Positions 21,901 to 36,900 of a stretch of 64,000 bases of DNA are shown here, piece by piece. The notes under the pieces are model-generated. The model did not search any database. It was not told the DNA's origin and worked only from the letters and a program-made list of their open reading frames with translations. Source of the stretch: Stenopsyche tienmushanensis (lineage: Eukaryota > Arthropoda > Insecta > Trichoptera > Stenopsychidae); NCBI GenBank assembly GCA_008973525.1, contig WACJ01000503.1, positions 2,294,001 to 2,358,000 on the forward strand, written 5' to 3'. The translations under genes were made by a program, and so were the position numbers. The first letter of the stretch is position 1; each line of letters starts with the position of its first letter.

Positions 21901-24900
21901 TGAAAATGAAGATTTTCATCTGTCGCAAGATGAGTCATATCACTCTTGACAGACTCGGTGCAATTCAGTCGTATTCATTTCGTCGCCTTTGGGCGTGTCA
22001 ACTCGAAATGTGATCGAAACTCCGGCGTTGGATTACTAAAAATATTCTTAAATTCAATTGATCTTCGTATCGATTGGTAGATTCCAGTTGAAAGCCACTG
22101 TTTCGTGCTTTGTATACTGTCAAGTGACGTCACTGATCTCCGATTGATGATTATCATATGCTAAGTCTTACCGTCATATATCAAAGATCTCTTCTCTTTC
22201 ATTTTTTTTTCCTATTTGCACATCAAACAAAAGATTATGACTGTTGAGCAAAAAAGTCTTCAACAAATGATTATGATTTTAACAGAAAAATAAATGATTC
22301 GCTTTGACGTATTTTCGGCCGGACGGTGGATTTGGTCGAATCGTTTAATCAGCTCTCGTATTTATGTTATGGGTGATCTGCTGAACAAAGACTGTATTTC
22401 CGGATTTCACGATCGTATTACCACAATGCGATTACAACACACGTGTTTATTGTTAGTTTAGTTCTACTAATTTGTTATACATGCCTTTACTCCTCCAGCA
22501 TTATCAATCAGATCGATTTTTACATTACATATAAAAATAAGTCAAGGAATTTGGCAACGAAAACAACATTATCTTCGGTTGCTTTCCAAATCGTTCCAAT
22601 TTCATCCTACTGGAAAGGTGGATATTTGATATAAACAGTACCCTGAGAAACCCTCGTCGATGAAATTACAAGTTTTTAAAGCACTTCTGTGTAAAGTTTA
22701 TCGATTGTCGAATGCTTTATGGGCGTATTTCAACACGTTCATCTCGGTGGCCCGTAAGCTTCTAATTTGATCTTGTCTGTAGTTCTCTTTCTTAAAGCTC
22801 ACGCCATTGTGTTATATACTGACACATTTCCCCCAAAGATCTCATGATATATTATGAAAGAATCGACTGTGTAATTGGTTCATAAATTGACATAAAGATA
22901 AATTGAAAATATACAAATATGAAATCGAATTTTAAACTTTAAACATTATAATCGCTGTAGTTGAAAGAGAACCACTTTTGTCTGGCCTTTTTATTTCAAA
23001 CCTATGCCAAAAATCAAACACGATGAAATTTGTAATCTATATATCTATAATAGTATCGGAGTAATTCTGAAATAAGGAATGGATGAAATAAATTCCGTTT
23101 ACTTACTTCATAGGACTCTTTTTAATAAAATCAATATGGTCATCTCTATTATAATTTTCTAGCTTATAAGGAGCTGTTCAGATTTTAAAATCATCCAAAT
23201 TCCCTATCAGGAAGATCGCGAAAGCGCTCTTCGATACGTTCATCCAGGTGATCCACTGGGTGAGCGTTTTCGAATAAAACTCTAAACATGATGAGATGAT
23301 ATGGATGATATATCTATAATATGTTTGATGAAACAAAATATAATCATCTCGTTCATAATCAACTCTTTTAGTGCAGATCAAAAAAATTAGCGAAGAATAG
23401 CGAACCAATTTGGCGCAACTTGATAAGGCTTGAGAAAAGTCACAATTTGATATAGAACAGGTAGTATAAATCGTTATGGAGAATTTGTAATTAAATAAAT
23501 GCTGAAATGGTAGAGTGTGACATAAATCAAATGATAATCCCATTGCTTGAGTTAGTATAACGTGAACAATCTAGTATTATCATATTTATATAAACGATTA
23601 TCATTTTAAACCATTATATATACACTCTTTTTGTGCGATTTCGAAGTTATGCGGTTTTTTTTAAAGCATTTTTTTTTAAGTTCATAAAGAGTACATATCG
23701 AGACATTTTGAATAAAATAGGAAATAAATTATCAACCCTAAACGAAATTTGGAAAAATATTATAATTTGGGACGAACACGCCCTTTATTATGGTTTGGAT
23801 TTTTAAAACATTGATTACGTTTTTGCATTTTTGCAATGGTTCGAATTTTAAAAATACATTCTCCAAAGACTACTTACGGAGTTATAGCTATTTTAGTGAA
23901 GCATAATGAAATCTTTTAACGCGTTTATCTCAAAACTACTTTTTTCAACGCGGTTGATATCATATCTCAAGTTATAATTAATTTATTTACTTCAAACTGG
24001 GTACGGATCTTTTCTATATAACCCTGTATTATTCCTACCAGATTTATGTCAAAATATATTTTTAACTATTTAAAAAAAAAAAAATTAAAACTGACAAAAC
24101 AAGGCCAAAAAATGACTTGACTGAATTTTTTTAAACAGTCGCCATTTTGTGATATTTTTTTTAATTACGGACTAAAGTAACATCTTTGCTAATTATGAAT
24201 TATATTGTTGGAAAGACAAAATCTACACAGATGTCAAAGATTGAGATGAGATGTCAGATGTCAGCATCCTTAAAGGTTTAACAATAATGCAAGACGTCCT
24301 TTAAATGTTACTAAAAATGATATTCTTTAATTACCTTGTTGTTTTCCTGTTTTTTATTAACTTTTTTTATGCGATTTTGGATATATTTTATATAGCTGTT
24401 TCAAAGTTATGCGGTTTTTAAAATCCATGGAAAGAACTTTTTTTGTGCAATTTTCCACGGAACGCATCTACCGCACAAAAAAAGGTATTATTATTATCAT
24501 CCTAATAATACCGTACCCCAATCCACCCTCTTTTCTTTCTATAGCGTTTTGCTTCTACACTATGGTCCCTATCTCGACGCTATAGAAGGAATGACTGTAT
24601 CGTCGTTGACACCATGCACAATGCTTCCAACGACGATGTTTTCCAGCACTACGAAGGTTAAATTTTGCCCTTTTATTATTTTCGTATAGTTTGTCGAGAA
24701 TCCTTGAATCGATTTCATTCAGTCTTCGATTAGAACGACCAATGATCATAGCTTATTATTGAATGGATATTAAATCATATATCCATTAATTGTGGTCTTG
24801 AACACTCGACCGTGGCGTTTTAAGCTCAGCGATTAATATAAGACTCGATGCGGATAGTCTGCAATGTTGACTTACAGACGTCATCGTCCAGCTTGGCGAT

Positions 24901-27900
24901 CATCAGAATATATCTAATCCTCGCCTTGAAGAACGCCATTTTAAAGAAGCACCGCTTCAGTCGAACAGATCACCACCGGGTTGCCACTATCGCTTATTGA
25001 CATTTTAATATGTACTTCTGGAGTACGTTCGGCGGTTTTATATGCCCTCGTTCAGCTCCGATGATAAAAATATTTATTTTTTCTCATTATTTATTTCGTG
25101 GGGGCGAAATAATTTCTGCCAATTGAATGTAGCAAAGTGTCGGCACATTAGCGACCACCGCGTATTAAGAAACTGCGCCCTCTCCGAGTTGTCGTCATTA
25201 AGCGCAACAAAGCGTAGTCTTCGTTTAGGATAACCATACTTTGAAGGAACGAATGCGGGTCACCCCGCCGCAACGAGGCCGACGTCGACTATCGATCCGT
25301 TCATCCCCTCTTGACTTTTTAATTTTTTTCATGTGTATAATTTATTACGTCAAAGATGGAGATGTATACAGCCAAATTAGTATCGTTCGGACGTTTTATT
25401 TGGAATAAAATAAAATGGTGATCGATTCTGCCGATTTTGAAGTTTTTGCCTTTCCCCGATCGCAATAGGCAACTGTGTACTTTTAGTGTTCTTCAAATTC
25501 AATTACAGCTAATGGAGACTTTGTTTTATGAACCGCGGAATACTCTCAGAATAGGACTGGGCTTAATGGTGGCTCTATAAAAAATAACAAATTATCTCAT
25601 TATCCTTCCATCAGGAGGACTGACCTCGTTTCTATGAATATTGAGTTGAATCTCGTTTAAATTTAGATACACGCTGAGTACGATGAATGTATATCTTATT
25701 TTGGAATATGGTCCTGGCTTCACTCTAAAAAGTGTAGACCAGACGCAGACGATTATTCGTATGGTGTTCCCGAATTACACTCGGCAATTTGTAGGGATTA
25801 CATATTTAGTGGCGAAGGTCAAAGAGCGCGTACGTTCGGTTCTGCTGACATTTGAGGAGCGTCCCGTTCAATCTGCGCGACGCTTGGTCACTGGAAGCTA
25901 GGCGGTCGGCGGAGGGCGGTTGGGCGGGTGGCGAAGCGGCAACTGCAGAGGTGGGCAGGGGAGGAGTCCCGGCCCGTGACGTCATTGCCGACACCGACTC
26001 AAATATCGTTAGCCTATATTTTTGGGGTAGCAAGCAAAGCGGGAACCCTATGAATATCCCGGCTATGCACGTACGCCACTCCTCCTGCTTTTTCTTTCTT
26101 TCCCGACCCTTATAAATATTCTCAATTAAAAATTAGCCACCTCAGGTGATGGGGACACGCCAAATACAAAATGTCGAATACATTCTCAATACAATTATTA
26201 TATTCTCTAAACTCGCAAATTTAATACAGATAATCCACCATTATTCCTACTCGGCAATGCTAAATATAACATTAAATATATTTGACGAAATTAAATATCC
26301 TACTTATACATTGATGTTGACCTAAATTTTAATACGTTCTTATAATACAGCGGCCGACGAAAAAATATTTTTATTCCAAACAAAACCACCCTTCTCGTCT
26401 ATTATTAGACGAGCAGATTTAGCTATAAAATTGATTTCTTACATTTTATATATGCAATGAATGGTATTCATTGCACAAACTTACGAACTTCCTAAAAAAA
26501 TCTTACTATCGATTCAAAGCAGAAATTTCATAATTAGCTGTGAAAGATACTAATAGAAGCTTTTAACAAAGCTTTCAAAACCAGACTAATTGTTACCAAT
26601 TTTAAACAGCATTGCCAATTATATACACTTCAATGATTCCTAACTTATTATTCGATATAACCGTAATTGACCTAAATGAAAGCGTCACTGCAAATTTTCA
26701 TTTATAAAACATTTTAAGAGCAATTGCTGCTGATTTCTGAGCGCTATTATAACGTATTAGTGATAACAATACAATTTTACAACTTGTCAGTCAAACACAG
26801 AGCAGTTATAATTTCCATCAATTTTTAGATAGTAACGTAAAAAAGACCATAAATCACACAAAATAAAAAATCTAATCTTACCATAATCAACAAAATATTT
26901 GTCATCTGTTTATGAATTTATTCATATTATATGCAAATATTTTTGTTTTTCGCTGGAATTTGAAAGAAAGTTCAATGTTTAAATCGACATTTTTTAGTTT
27001 TCTGGCTAATTTTTGGCATTATACAATCAACCATACACTTTAAACGCTCGTTTTTTTTTCATAGTTAGGATATATGAATTTGCAATATATTATTGACTTT
27101 AAAATGATTTAAATGCTTCATAAAACAACTATTATGGCCCATATAAATTTAGATAAGAAGGTAGTCTATTTCTAAGTATTGAATTTCATTCAAAGATGAT
27201 CGTTATTTATTGCTATTTATTTACAATCATCGTGGGAAATATCAAATTCTTTAAAAGTAATATATTCGTATTCGTCATCTCAGACAGAGAGATATTTGGT
27301 AACAACGTGCTTTCTATACGGAAAATAATCTATACGTATGTCATATTTTGGAAAACGTGACCTTTTCCAAAAGCGTGTCACGATATAACATTATATTTTT
27401 AAATGCTGTAAAAATATTAACACTCCGCTGAATGTGTACCTTCTGGATATTTTCTTGCAAATATTTAACTGGATGACGTGTGCAAACGTTTGAAAGATGG
27501 AAAAATCTGGTTTTGTTCAAACTGAAAACGCCAAGTTTACAGGAAAACCGAAACGAAAATCTAATATCTTGATTGTTTTTATTCAAATTTAATTATCTGA
27601 GACGATTGATTTGCGAATAAAAAATAGCAGGACCCATAAAAGTGCTCTATGGCACACGTTCGGGAGAATGAGATATTTTAAAAAAATATCGTATGAATTC
27701 TGAGGAAGTTTATTCGTTCGAATGGTGCTCTAACGTGTTTGAATTTTTTACATTTCTTTAGCCCGAGACTCATTCATTATATTGTGCAGAGTAAACAATG
27801 CGTATCTCCAAATGAGCGTCAAGATTCTCCGCAAAAGCGCGCGTATTCGAAAATAATTTAGATCGGCTAAAAATAGCCCGCTCCAGAAATTCCCGGTTTG

Positions 27901-30900
27901 CTTTGGTAGTATTTATTTGAATGATGAAACGCATCCTATGACGTCAGAGCGCCGGGGGGAAGTCGGGTGGTTGCCGGAGCACTTGATCAATGAATATCCT
28001 CACAACTGGGTCATCGGGGCCTCCGCTCGCTCCTTCTTCGGGCCCCGGCCCGGGCCTGCCGAGGGCCCGCCGGGGGCAGGCCGAGGGCTCGGCGATACAA
28101 TCGGGAAAAGGAGAAAATCTCCCCGATTAATGACACATTTCGAGCCGTTCGAGTTGCAATTCGGATGACCCATATTCGAGATTCGCTCTTTTCTGTTGAT
28201 GTTCGAACTCTTCGTGTCTCGATCGGATTGATAATTGAAGCGATGAGCCGACTTTGCTCGCGACGGTCGGACGGATTTGAGGTGCAGTTCGTAGTCGGAT
28301 AGCGAAACTTTGCCTATTTCGTCGGAATAGTCCTCGTCGCCTGTTGCATGTTGAAAAATATTGCCAAATCATCGTCGTTCGACAATTGCCTCACACGTCT
28401 GAATTGAATCAGGCGATCGTCTGCAGCATATCATTGATCGATTCGAATCTGATAATTTGTGTCAAAGGTAATCTTCTCCGTAATCGAATTCCGCTTCCCG
28501 GGACTCGACCTTTGAACTTTAGCAGGTTGCGGGCGACGCTCCCGGACGAGTCCTCGACCGGAGGAGGCGGTCGAGGCGGAAGAGGCGGAAGAGGTGGAAG
28601 AGTGCACTCGGAGGGTGACGCATGACGCACGCGGCCCGGTTCGTTGGCAGTATGAACGGGAGCCCCCGTGATCAATGGGGAGCTATGTAGGTCACAGGCG
28701 GCGGGTCGTTGCACCGCCCGGGCTCCATTCAGCTGCACCCCCTGGCCTTCGCCTCCCTCACGACCCACATACAGACTCCACATTATACAATGGATATCTA
28801 AAAATAGCCTCCGATACTCTCCGTCACTCTTCCCGATCTGCATTTCCATCTTCTCCCTCAGGAGAAGCCAAAATATTAAAGAAACATCCCCCTACCTATA
28901 TTTTTCACCTACTTGCTAAATTACTATCTTAAACCCATCATTCATTATATATATATATATATATATGGTATATATATACACAATCCTTTATAATCAGTTT
29001 AATTGTTCCACAATTACGTTTCACATTTACTTTGGAGCTTTTTTAATAACACACACGACCAGAATCATAATTTAAATGCTCTTGTCTTGATATGAGATTG
29101 AATTGAGCCAAGTTTTATTTTTAAATTTCGTGATTATTTTCATTCTTCCACGTCTAAGTAACTATCATATTATGGCGACAAAACCATTGATTTAAAAAAT
29201 TTTCTATGATGAATTAAAATGGTTTGTAGGTAAAAATGATTAATGGTAGTCCCGTCTCCAGAGTCCAGTGTCCCAATTTCAAATGAGCTGTATAACTGCA
29301 TTATTTTCTCAGTTGCTTAAAAAAAAATCAATATACGCAGCAACTAATCTGTAGTTTTATGATTATCATGTTTTTACACGATATATCCTTTTATCTGAAA
29401 TTTGAACTATGAACTGCTCACGAGGCATAAAATTTACATTGAAACACTTTTTTATGGAAGCAATGTCTTCAATTCAATCTTTGGAACGAGATAAAACCAA
29501 AATATGTTTGTTGCGCGTGAAAAAATGTTCATTATTATGATAATTATTCTCTGCGCGATAACATACAAGGGATGCTGTTTTACGAATAAATATAATTACC
29601 GTAATTTTGACAATATATTTCGTTTATCGTTTAGAGTGAATTTTAATCGAAGATGTGTCCTTGCTTTGCGTTATTTAATATAGTTCTAAACGAGCAGGCA
29701 AGCATGAAACCCAAGTCCGCTGTGTGCTCGCCGTATAATAACGATCTCTTATCGGGATGACACGTTTCCTTCTCGCCATTGTTCATCAAAGAGGGTTCAA
29801 ATCTAAGCGTTCGCTATTTTTACATTAGCATCCTTTTGCGATTTGACGGGCGCCTACTTTAATTAATTCTTAAAAGGTACAAAGGCACTTCACGCGTATT
29901 GTCCGCGTTGTTAAAACTGTCAAAGGACAAGTGCTGTTCTGCTTTTCTGCTCGGAATAGTTGCAAGTCACTCCAGTGAGAGCTGTTAGATATAACAGTGT
30001 GCAAATAATAACAGTGTCTCATTCTGCAGCCATTATGCTATATTCCATTGTGCTCCGGAGGAAACGTGCCAGCTCTAAACTGCTAGCAGGCTTCGAGCTC
30101 AAATCTTTGCGAACCATTCTCCCAACTCTAAAGTGTCTCCGGGTATTTACATGCCCTACTGAGCGTCGGACTTACCACCTGGAAAATTTATTTATATCCA
30201 TACACCGACGTCGAAGCGTATTTTAGATTTGCGCTTTAGTTTCAATCCTAATGAATTTTTTTGATCCATAACTTGGAATGGTTAAAGTGTTGTACCTAAA
30301 CCATGGTGGATTGTCGCATTATACTAATCGCTACTGTGCTTTCAAACATTAACATCTGGGATTTTTTATAGAACCAATGATTCGAATTTGTCTTCCAATT
30401 CTACACAGGATTTACATACAAATTACAACAGAAGTAATCAAATCTAGTATCATTTGTCCATCCATGATTTCTTTTAATACCTGCAAATTGCAAAAATCTT
30501 CGTTAATAATTCTTAAGCTATTATTTTCAATATTTAATGCCTTGTCAATAAAAATTTAAATATTTTGAAGCAAAATAATTGATGAATTTGAATACGAAGG
30601 TTCATACACAATATTGTTTTTGTTCTTTCATAAAATCACCTTTGATCCATTGCACATATGGCTTTTATAAGTTTAATTTACATATATTTTTTTCATGTCC
30701 TCGACCTTTTTTGCGCCATAATTCACTTTGTTCCATTACAGACGTGCACGATGGGTTTTAACAGCACGAGCTTAAGTGCATTTTCAATGCATTCGATTTT
30801 CTTCAGAGTGCTTATAAAATATTAACATCCATCTTTATTGAACCGTACAAAGATAAATAAATTATTTTCAGCAAAAATATATAAGGTGCTTTTTGTGTGT

Positions 30901-33900
30901 TTCTTCGCAACTTTCTCATTGAAAATAACAGAATTCGACTTGCTGAGAGTTCTTATTGCCATAGGAGCTATTTGTAAATTACCAAAATGCTAATTTAACC
31001 TGGATATACAGATCGTCGGTTCATATCGCATCATTCAATAAGTTCATAAGATGACTAATAAAACAACTACTTTTTCAATTAACAACGACTTTATTCATCA
31101 ACATAGTATCCTTTAAGAGTCCAAGCCATCTCTAATATTTCCATGCTTTTTTTATAGAAGATTTATCTTTATAATATAGATTATAATATTCGCCATTGAT
31201 GGTTCTTTCTTTCTCGAGATAATTGATGAATAAAATAGATCAAATACAGAGGCCTAAACCTTACCAGCTGACATTTGCGTTTTGGTTGCTGTCCACTCAG
31301 CTGACTGCCGATTTGAGTCTGGATTGTATTGATGGATCCATGTTTGCTTGAACGCTATTTTTACTCATCAAAAACCAATGCTTTATCAACACTCAGATTT
31401 TTCCATTGTTTTTTAAATTATTAAAGTAGCGTCACTAAAATCACTGCAACTTGTGAACTATACATTAGATTGTTATGCAATTTTGACACATATTGTTTGA
31501 AGATTGGTACTTCCTAAAAATCATATAGATTTTCAATATTGGCCCCAACTAGTTGTCATCCTACGAACTTATTGAGTGATGTGTTATCTAATTGCGCTAA
31601 GTAGATTTTTTTAAAGTTTAGCTTTCTAATTGTTCTTGTCCATATCCAAATATTTTATTCAAAGATTTAACGAACCAGCAGCAGTACAAACATTATTGTT
31701 TACGGATATAGGCAATAAAAGACAGTTTTTTAATCAAGGATGAACATCTCTCTACTTGTCTCACTTCAATTATATATTATTTGATTCATGTACTCCTACA
31801 AATCCATTATCCATTTTTCGAGCACGATTCCCGTGTATATTGATGTTTAAGCTATTAAACCTGCTAATAATGATTTCTGCTATCAACTGCTCCACACCTG
31901 CCATTCGGCCACTTCCTCATTCCCGCACTGGTTGATAAGCTCTCCGTGTGTAAGTAGTCTTTGATAAGCCACACGCGCGCTTTTCTGCATTATCTTAATG
32001 CCGTCATACAAAAGCGCGGGAAAAAATCTAAAATTGAATATCGTTTGGCCTATCGTTTTCAAAATTTCGTCGAGTTGTATCACTTTTCGGCTTTGGTCGA
32101 CTCGAATCTGTCAAGAAGTCGACTGCTATCCAGAGCTCAGTAGTACGAAATCGATTTTTACTCATTCGCACCACAAAGCCCGTCTTACCGAAACGCTAAA
32201 TTTTAATGCCCTTGACCTCGTGATATATCTAAAATCGTGACTTGCCAAGGTCCAAAAATTTGTTTTGGACCTGATTTATAAATTCACTATGACAAAAAGT
32301 TTCAGCAGTTTTCCAATAATTACTAAATCTTTAAGTTTATCTTTAAGTTTCTTCGATAATTACTAAATACGTCTTGACGTATTAAGATTTTCAGCCAAGT
32401 ATTCGTGTATGTATAAAAGATTCTACAAGTTTTTTTTAGCAAGACGTCTTTCGACAAATCGATAGACAACTTATTTCTATCCTTTGTCTGACTGAGTTTG
32501 TTGTACAATTGGCAACATTTCTAAATGATAATCGATGTTTTTGGAGCTTTCGACATATTTAGTTTACTTATATTGTGATAAGCTATTTAAATTAACAACC
32601 ACAAGTTCTTAGCTGATTTGAGAATATCAATATTTTTGGTTAGGTGCTCCTTATATCCCATTAAAGTTAACTTAATAACGTATGACGCAACAATGACCAC
32701 TGATAGGCAAAAATATCGAGATGTCAACGAAATAGATTGAAAAGTTTGTAAAGTTGTCTGAAATATATTTCTTAAGCATATTCTGTGAAAAAAAAATACT
32801 TTTTCATAAGAACTATGAGGTTTTTATGCAATTTCATTACAATTGAACTTGAGCTCTGGAAAATTAACGTATTTTGGACTTCTCTTTCGAGCCAAAAATG
32901 TCATTTGAAAATTTTCTTGCTCTCCTTGTTATTCAAAATATTTTCCATGGAAAACTTTCTAGAGATCGAGTTTTTCATTTGGCGATTTTCCTCTCACAAA
33001 TGGTCAAATGGTTGATTGTCTTTCATATACGATCAATTCAAAATAAGGTTATTTGCATCGGAATTTTTTAAATAGAATCTATGAACAAATGGCGAATTTA
33101 TTATTCTTACTACTTTTAAATTATATTTTAATGATTGCTGTAAATCAATCGCTCATATGCGACCTTGCCCGACTTTATTAACAGTGTCAGTGCTTATTTT
33201 TTAGATCCAAGATATCTGGCTAAACCTGAATAAAGACGATCGATTAGAAATATTGATACTTCTGATCTCTCGAACTTAACGATAATATTTTTTTTACAAA
33301 CTGGATTTGAAACTGAGTCTTCGATAACATTATTTAAAGCTCGTGTATAAATTTCATCCCAGGATTGATCATCAGAGTTGTAGCTGAGAGCGAAACTGAG
33401 ATGATGACAATTTTATATCTTCATCGCCCTTTGCTCATCTCAGAAACTCTCTATTTAGTATCTCTAGATAAATAAAAATATACCCATCGCATAGATTATT
33501 AATTTTTAAAATTTCCAAATATTAATTTCTCGCGTATAAATTTCACTATCATCTATCACAGTATAGCTATTAAAAAAATATATTTCGCTAGATTTCACAC
33601 AGCATATATTTAATAACTATAACTGACTGAAACGAAGTTTGTGGAATAAATTGGTTGGAGTTTGTGCAATGTGGTTCTGATGAAGTGGTTGCGCTCGTGC
33701 GAGTGGTGGCAGGCCCTGTGCGTGCGGAGCTCCCCTGCTGACGTCACACAGCCCCTTGTGACGTCACCCCCGGGCCCACCCCGCCAGCGCCACCCATACA
33801 TCCATACACCCCAACACCCAAGCAACCACCTCCCGCATACTGTTGCCGAGCCCCGTCGATAAATTGTTGCATTTTCATATTATTAATCCGCGCATTCGTC

Positions 33901-36900
33901 TTTTCCCCGTTTTTCGCCCTACTTACTCCTCTAAATTGCGCAAATTCGGAACTCGCTAAACGGAGCGCCATCGGGAAAATTCCGCTTTTGTAAAATTCGC
34001 GATGTTAAAACGAATAGGGCCAAGTGGAATAAATGCGCAACGTTTTTGTTAATGTTTCAAGTGCATTTTTTTTTCGTTCTATTCCCATATATGCAACACG
34101 CCACCGTCGCCATTTTCCCCTTATCATTTTTGCGGGGGAAATCTGAATTGATGCTAGGGTGTATTTATACTTCAACCCCTTTAATACTGAGTGGATTTTG
34201 GAGGGTTCACCTGAGAACGCACTGCATATCGTTAGCTTTGAGCTTTTAAAAATTCATAACGTAAAAAATACACTAAATTATGCAAATAAATATGATATTG
34301 AATATGGCGTGTTATTTTTTACTCGTTTTAATTGAAATTTTCTTTTTCTTAACATGACTTATCCATTATTGAACGTGGAAGATCTCCATATAACACTCCC
34401 TGGGATAAAATATTTTCCGTGTGGTTAATTTTTATTGCCTTCGCCACATGTGACTAGATTTATTTGAATAGAAGAGGATCTATGATCCGTCTTTAAATGA
34501 TATTTTAACGATTATTTCAAATCCGTCGCCTATAGATATCACTACCCTACTTTAATATTCATCTTAGTCTTTCCTTGTATTGATCCAAGAAATTAGGATA
34601 AACTTAGATCGATCAGAAATATTAATGCTTTACTAACAAATTTATTGGTACCATCTTTATTAATCCAAATCTTAACCCAAACCTTTTTAATGAGACTTCA
34701 AGAATTAGCACACTATATCAATATTGTATTCAAATTAAAAATTATGGCTTATAAATATGGTGATTCATTAATTTCAATGAATCACTGATTGCTGCATATC
34801 AATCACTCATAAGCGATCCTAGAAGATTTTATTAATCAGGGTAAACCTGGATCGAAATGATCAATCGGAAATATGAATATATTCGATCTCCTAGACTTAT
34901 TCAACTATGAAAGTTTTTTCACAATCCAAAAACTAATGAATGTCAAAATCAAAAACAATCTCAAAATGGTCCACAGTTTGCTTATATTATAGAATGCGCT
35001 GCAAAATGCCAATTTAAAAAAATATTTTACGTTGATGCGATTTCTATTTACTAAGTCCAGATTTTTTATCCACAAGTTTTCGAGGACTTTCGTTTATATG
35101 TTGTAAAAATGCTGATTGATTTATGTTTTGTATTGTCAATTTATTTATATCATTTTTTTTCTTTTTACAGTGTGCAACTTCATTGTTCACGAGCGCTGTG
35201 TCAGCCAGGTAGTAACGGCTTGTTCCAGTATTGCCCCAAGCCTTATCAAGGTAAGCAAAACTATTATTTTTACCCAATATTCATAAAACATATCCAAACA
35301 TACATCTTGAATTTGAACTAGAAAATTATGAAATCGACGTCGTCGCATCAAGATCGTCTAATTTGATTTTTATCGATGAACAACACCCACTTATATTCTA
35401 TATGAGTTGAGCTTTAAAACGATTCGAGACTTTTTATCTTATAAAACCGACAATAATGATGCTTAGTAATATTATATAATGCATTGGTTTCGATGCGTTT
35501 TAATGTCAATTTCCTGGAGGATTGTGCTTTTCTGCACCATTTGAAATATTTAGTGCCGTATTATTTTCAACACTTCTGTGAGAACACCATTTTAAGCCAT
35601 ATTTGGGTCCATTTGAGGACCCAAATATATTTGCGGCCCAACCACCAAAGGAAGACAATACTAAAAATAGGTTTATATAAACCATTGTGGTGCGAGCAGT
35701 TATTTTCACGTATGAAAGGAAATAAGTCTCTGGCCAGATCCAGTATGAACGAGACTCACATTGGGTCAGTTTTGAAAGTAATCACTGCTAGCAGTATTGC
35801 CCCTGAAGGAGAAAAGATGCAGCAAAAGTATCAGGAAGAAAACATTAAATTGTCCTTTTTTATTTCTGTACCAGTGGCGGATTTACCTATAGGCGCAGAA
35901 AGCGCACGCTTTGGTACCGCGTAATTCAAGGGATCTAAGAAAATGCATCTATTGAAATACACGATTTCATTTTATGCGGCATCTAGAAATCGTGGTTGTA
36001 ATAGTACCATTAATTGAAAAATTGGGTATTTTCTATGCCCTAATGCCGCTCATTTGGGTGCTCAGTAGTTGTCGAACCGCTTTGAAGAAATTTGCCATTG
36101 ATTTTTATCCGCATAAGACAATTCCACAATTACGTTTGTCGGTTTTTATTTTGCATAAACTGACACCCAGCCAAAAATGACAGTTACAATGAAACACTCC
36201 ATCCGGCAGATCTTATATGTTGAAACTGATAATTGTAGAATAAAATGATAGTGATAGAAATTAGATTAAACCAAAGCAATTAAAACACATTCATGAAAGA
36301 GGGAAGGAAAAACATACACTAATTCAGATGCCCTCTCTCTTTATAACTTATTTTCTTACATCCAATTCTGAACCCACTTAATTCAATTCGCCCTGATAGT
36401 CCATGGACAACAATGCTGAACTTTAAGAAAACAGTATTTCGTCCAACAGATGTAATTACCATGAAACAATATCTTTTAATACATCAGTCTTATTGTATTT
36501 TCTGGACTCATTGTCGATGTCTTCTTTTCCTAATGGAATTAAAGAACAGTTTTTGTTGAAAAATGTGAGATTAGAAAATCAGATATAAATATTACAAACA
36601 TATTAGTGTCGAATCGTCCCTACATTTACCAGCCCTTAAAGAAGAAGTATCTCCTATAATTTCCTAATATTTTTTACTGATCATTATTTACGAAATGCTA
36701 CGATTATATACCTAAATATATGTCCCTCTCAGATTTAGATATCTGCCGATACACGTCATTTTTTTTAGGTGGCTTTTAACCGAGTATGACGAAATATTTC
36801 GTCATTCCAAAAAAAAGCAACTTTAGCATGACTAAATATTCCATCAAGACCTTTCAAACGTTACCGCGAAGAGCTACCGATTATTTTAGTTTACTATTGG

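Larger units (their letters stand above)
12936..35170 (+). other. DGK intron 1 (22.2 kb)
   Basis: The GTAACC donor and TTTTTACAG acceptor bound this intron. The first 0.9 kb belongs to the CpG island; the rest is mostly AT-rich. It holds SINE copies (15.9, 33.2, 34.6 and 34.8 kb), an hAT-type element (19.6-20.2 kb), GC-rich islets (25.85-26.1, 27.9-28.15, 28.5-28.8 and 33.7-33.87 kb) with CRE octamers, and a TA microsatellite near 28945. Similar segments around 23.64 and 24.40 kb share AAAGTTATGCGGTTTT-type sequence and look like an old repeat. No nested gene could be supported. The longest other open frame, 21300-21761 (-), is unrecognised. Confidence 0.75.
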
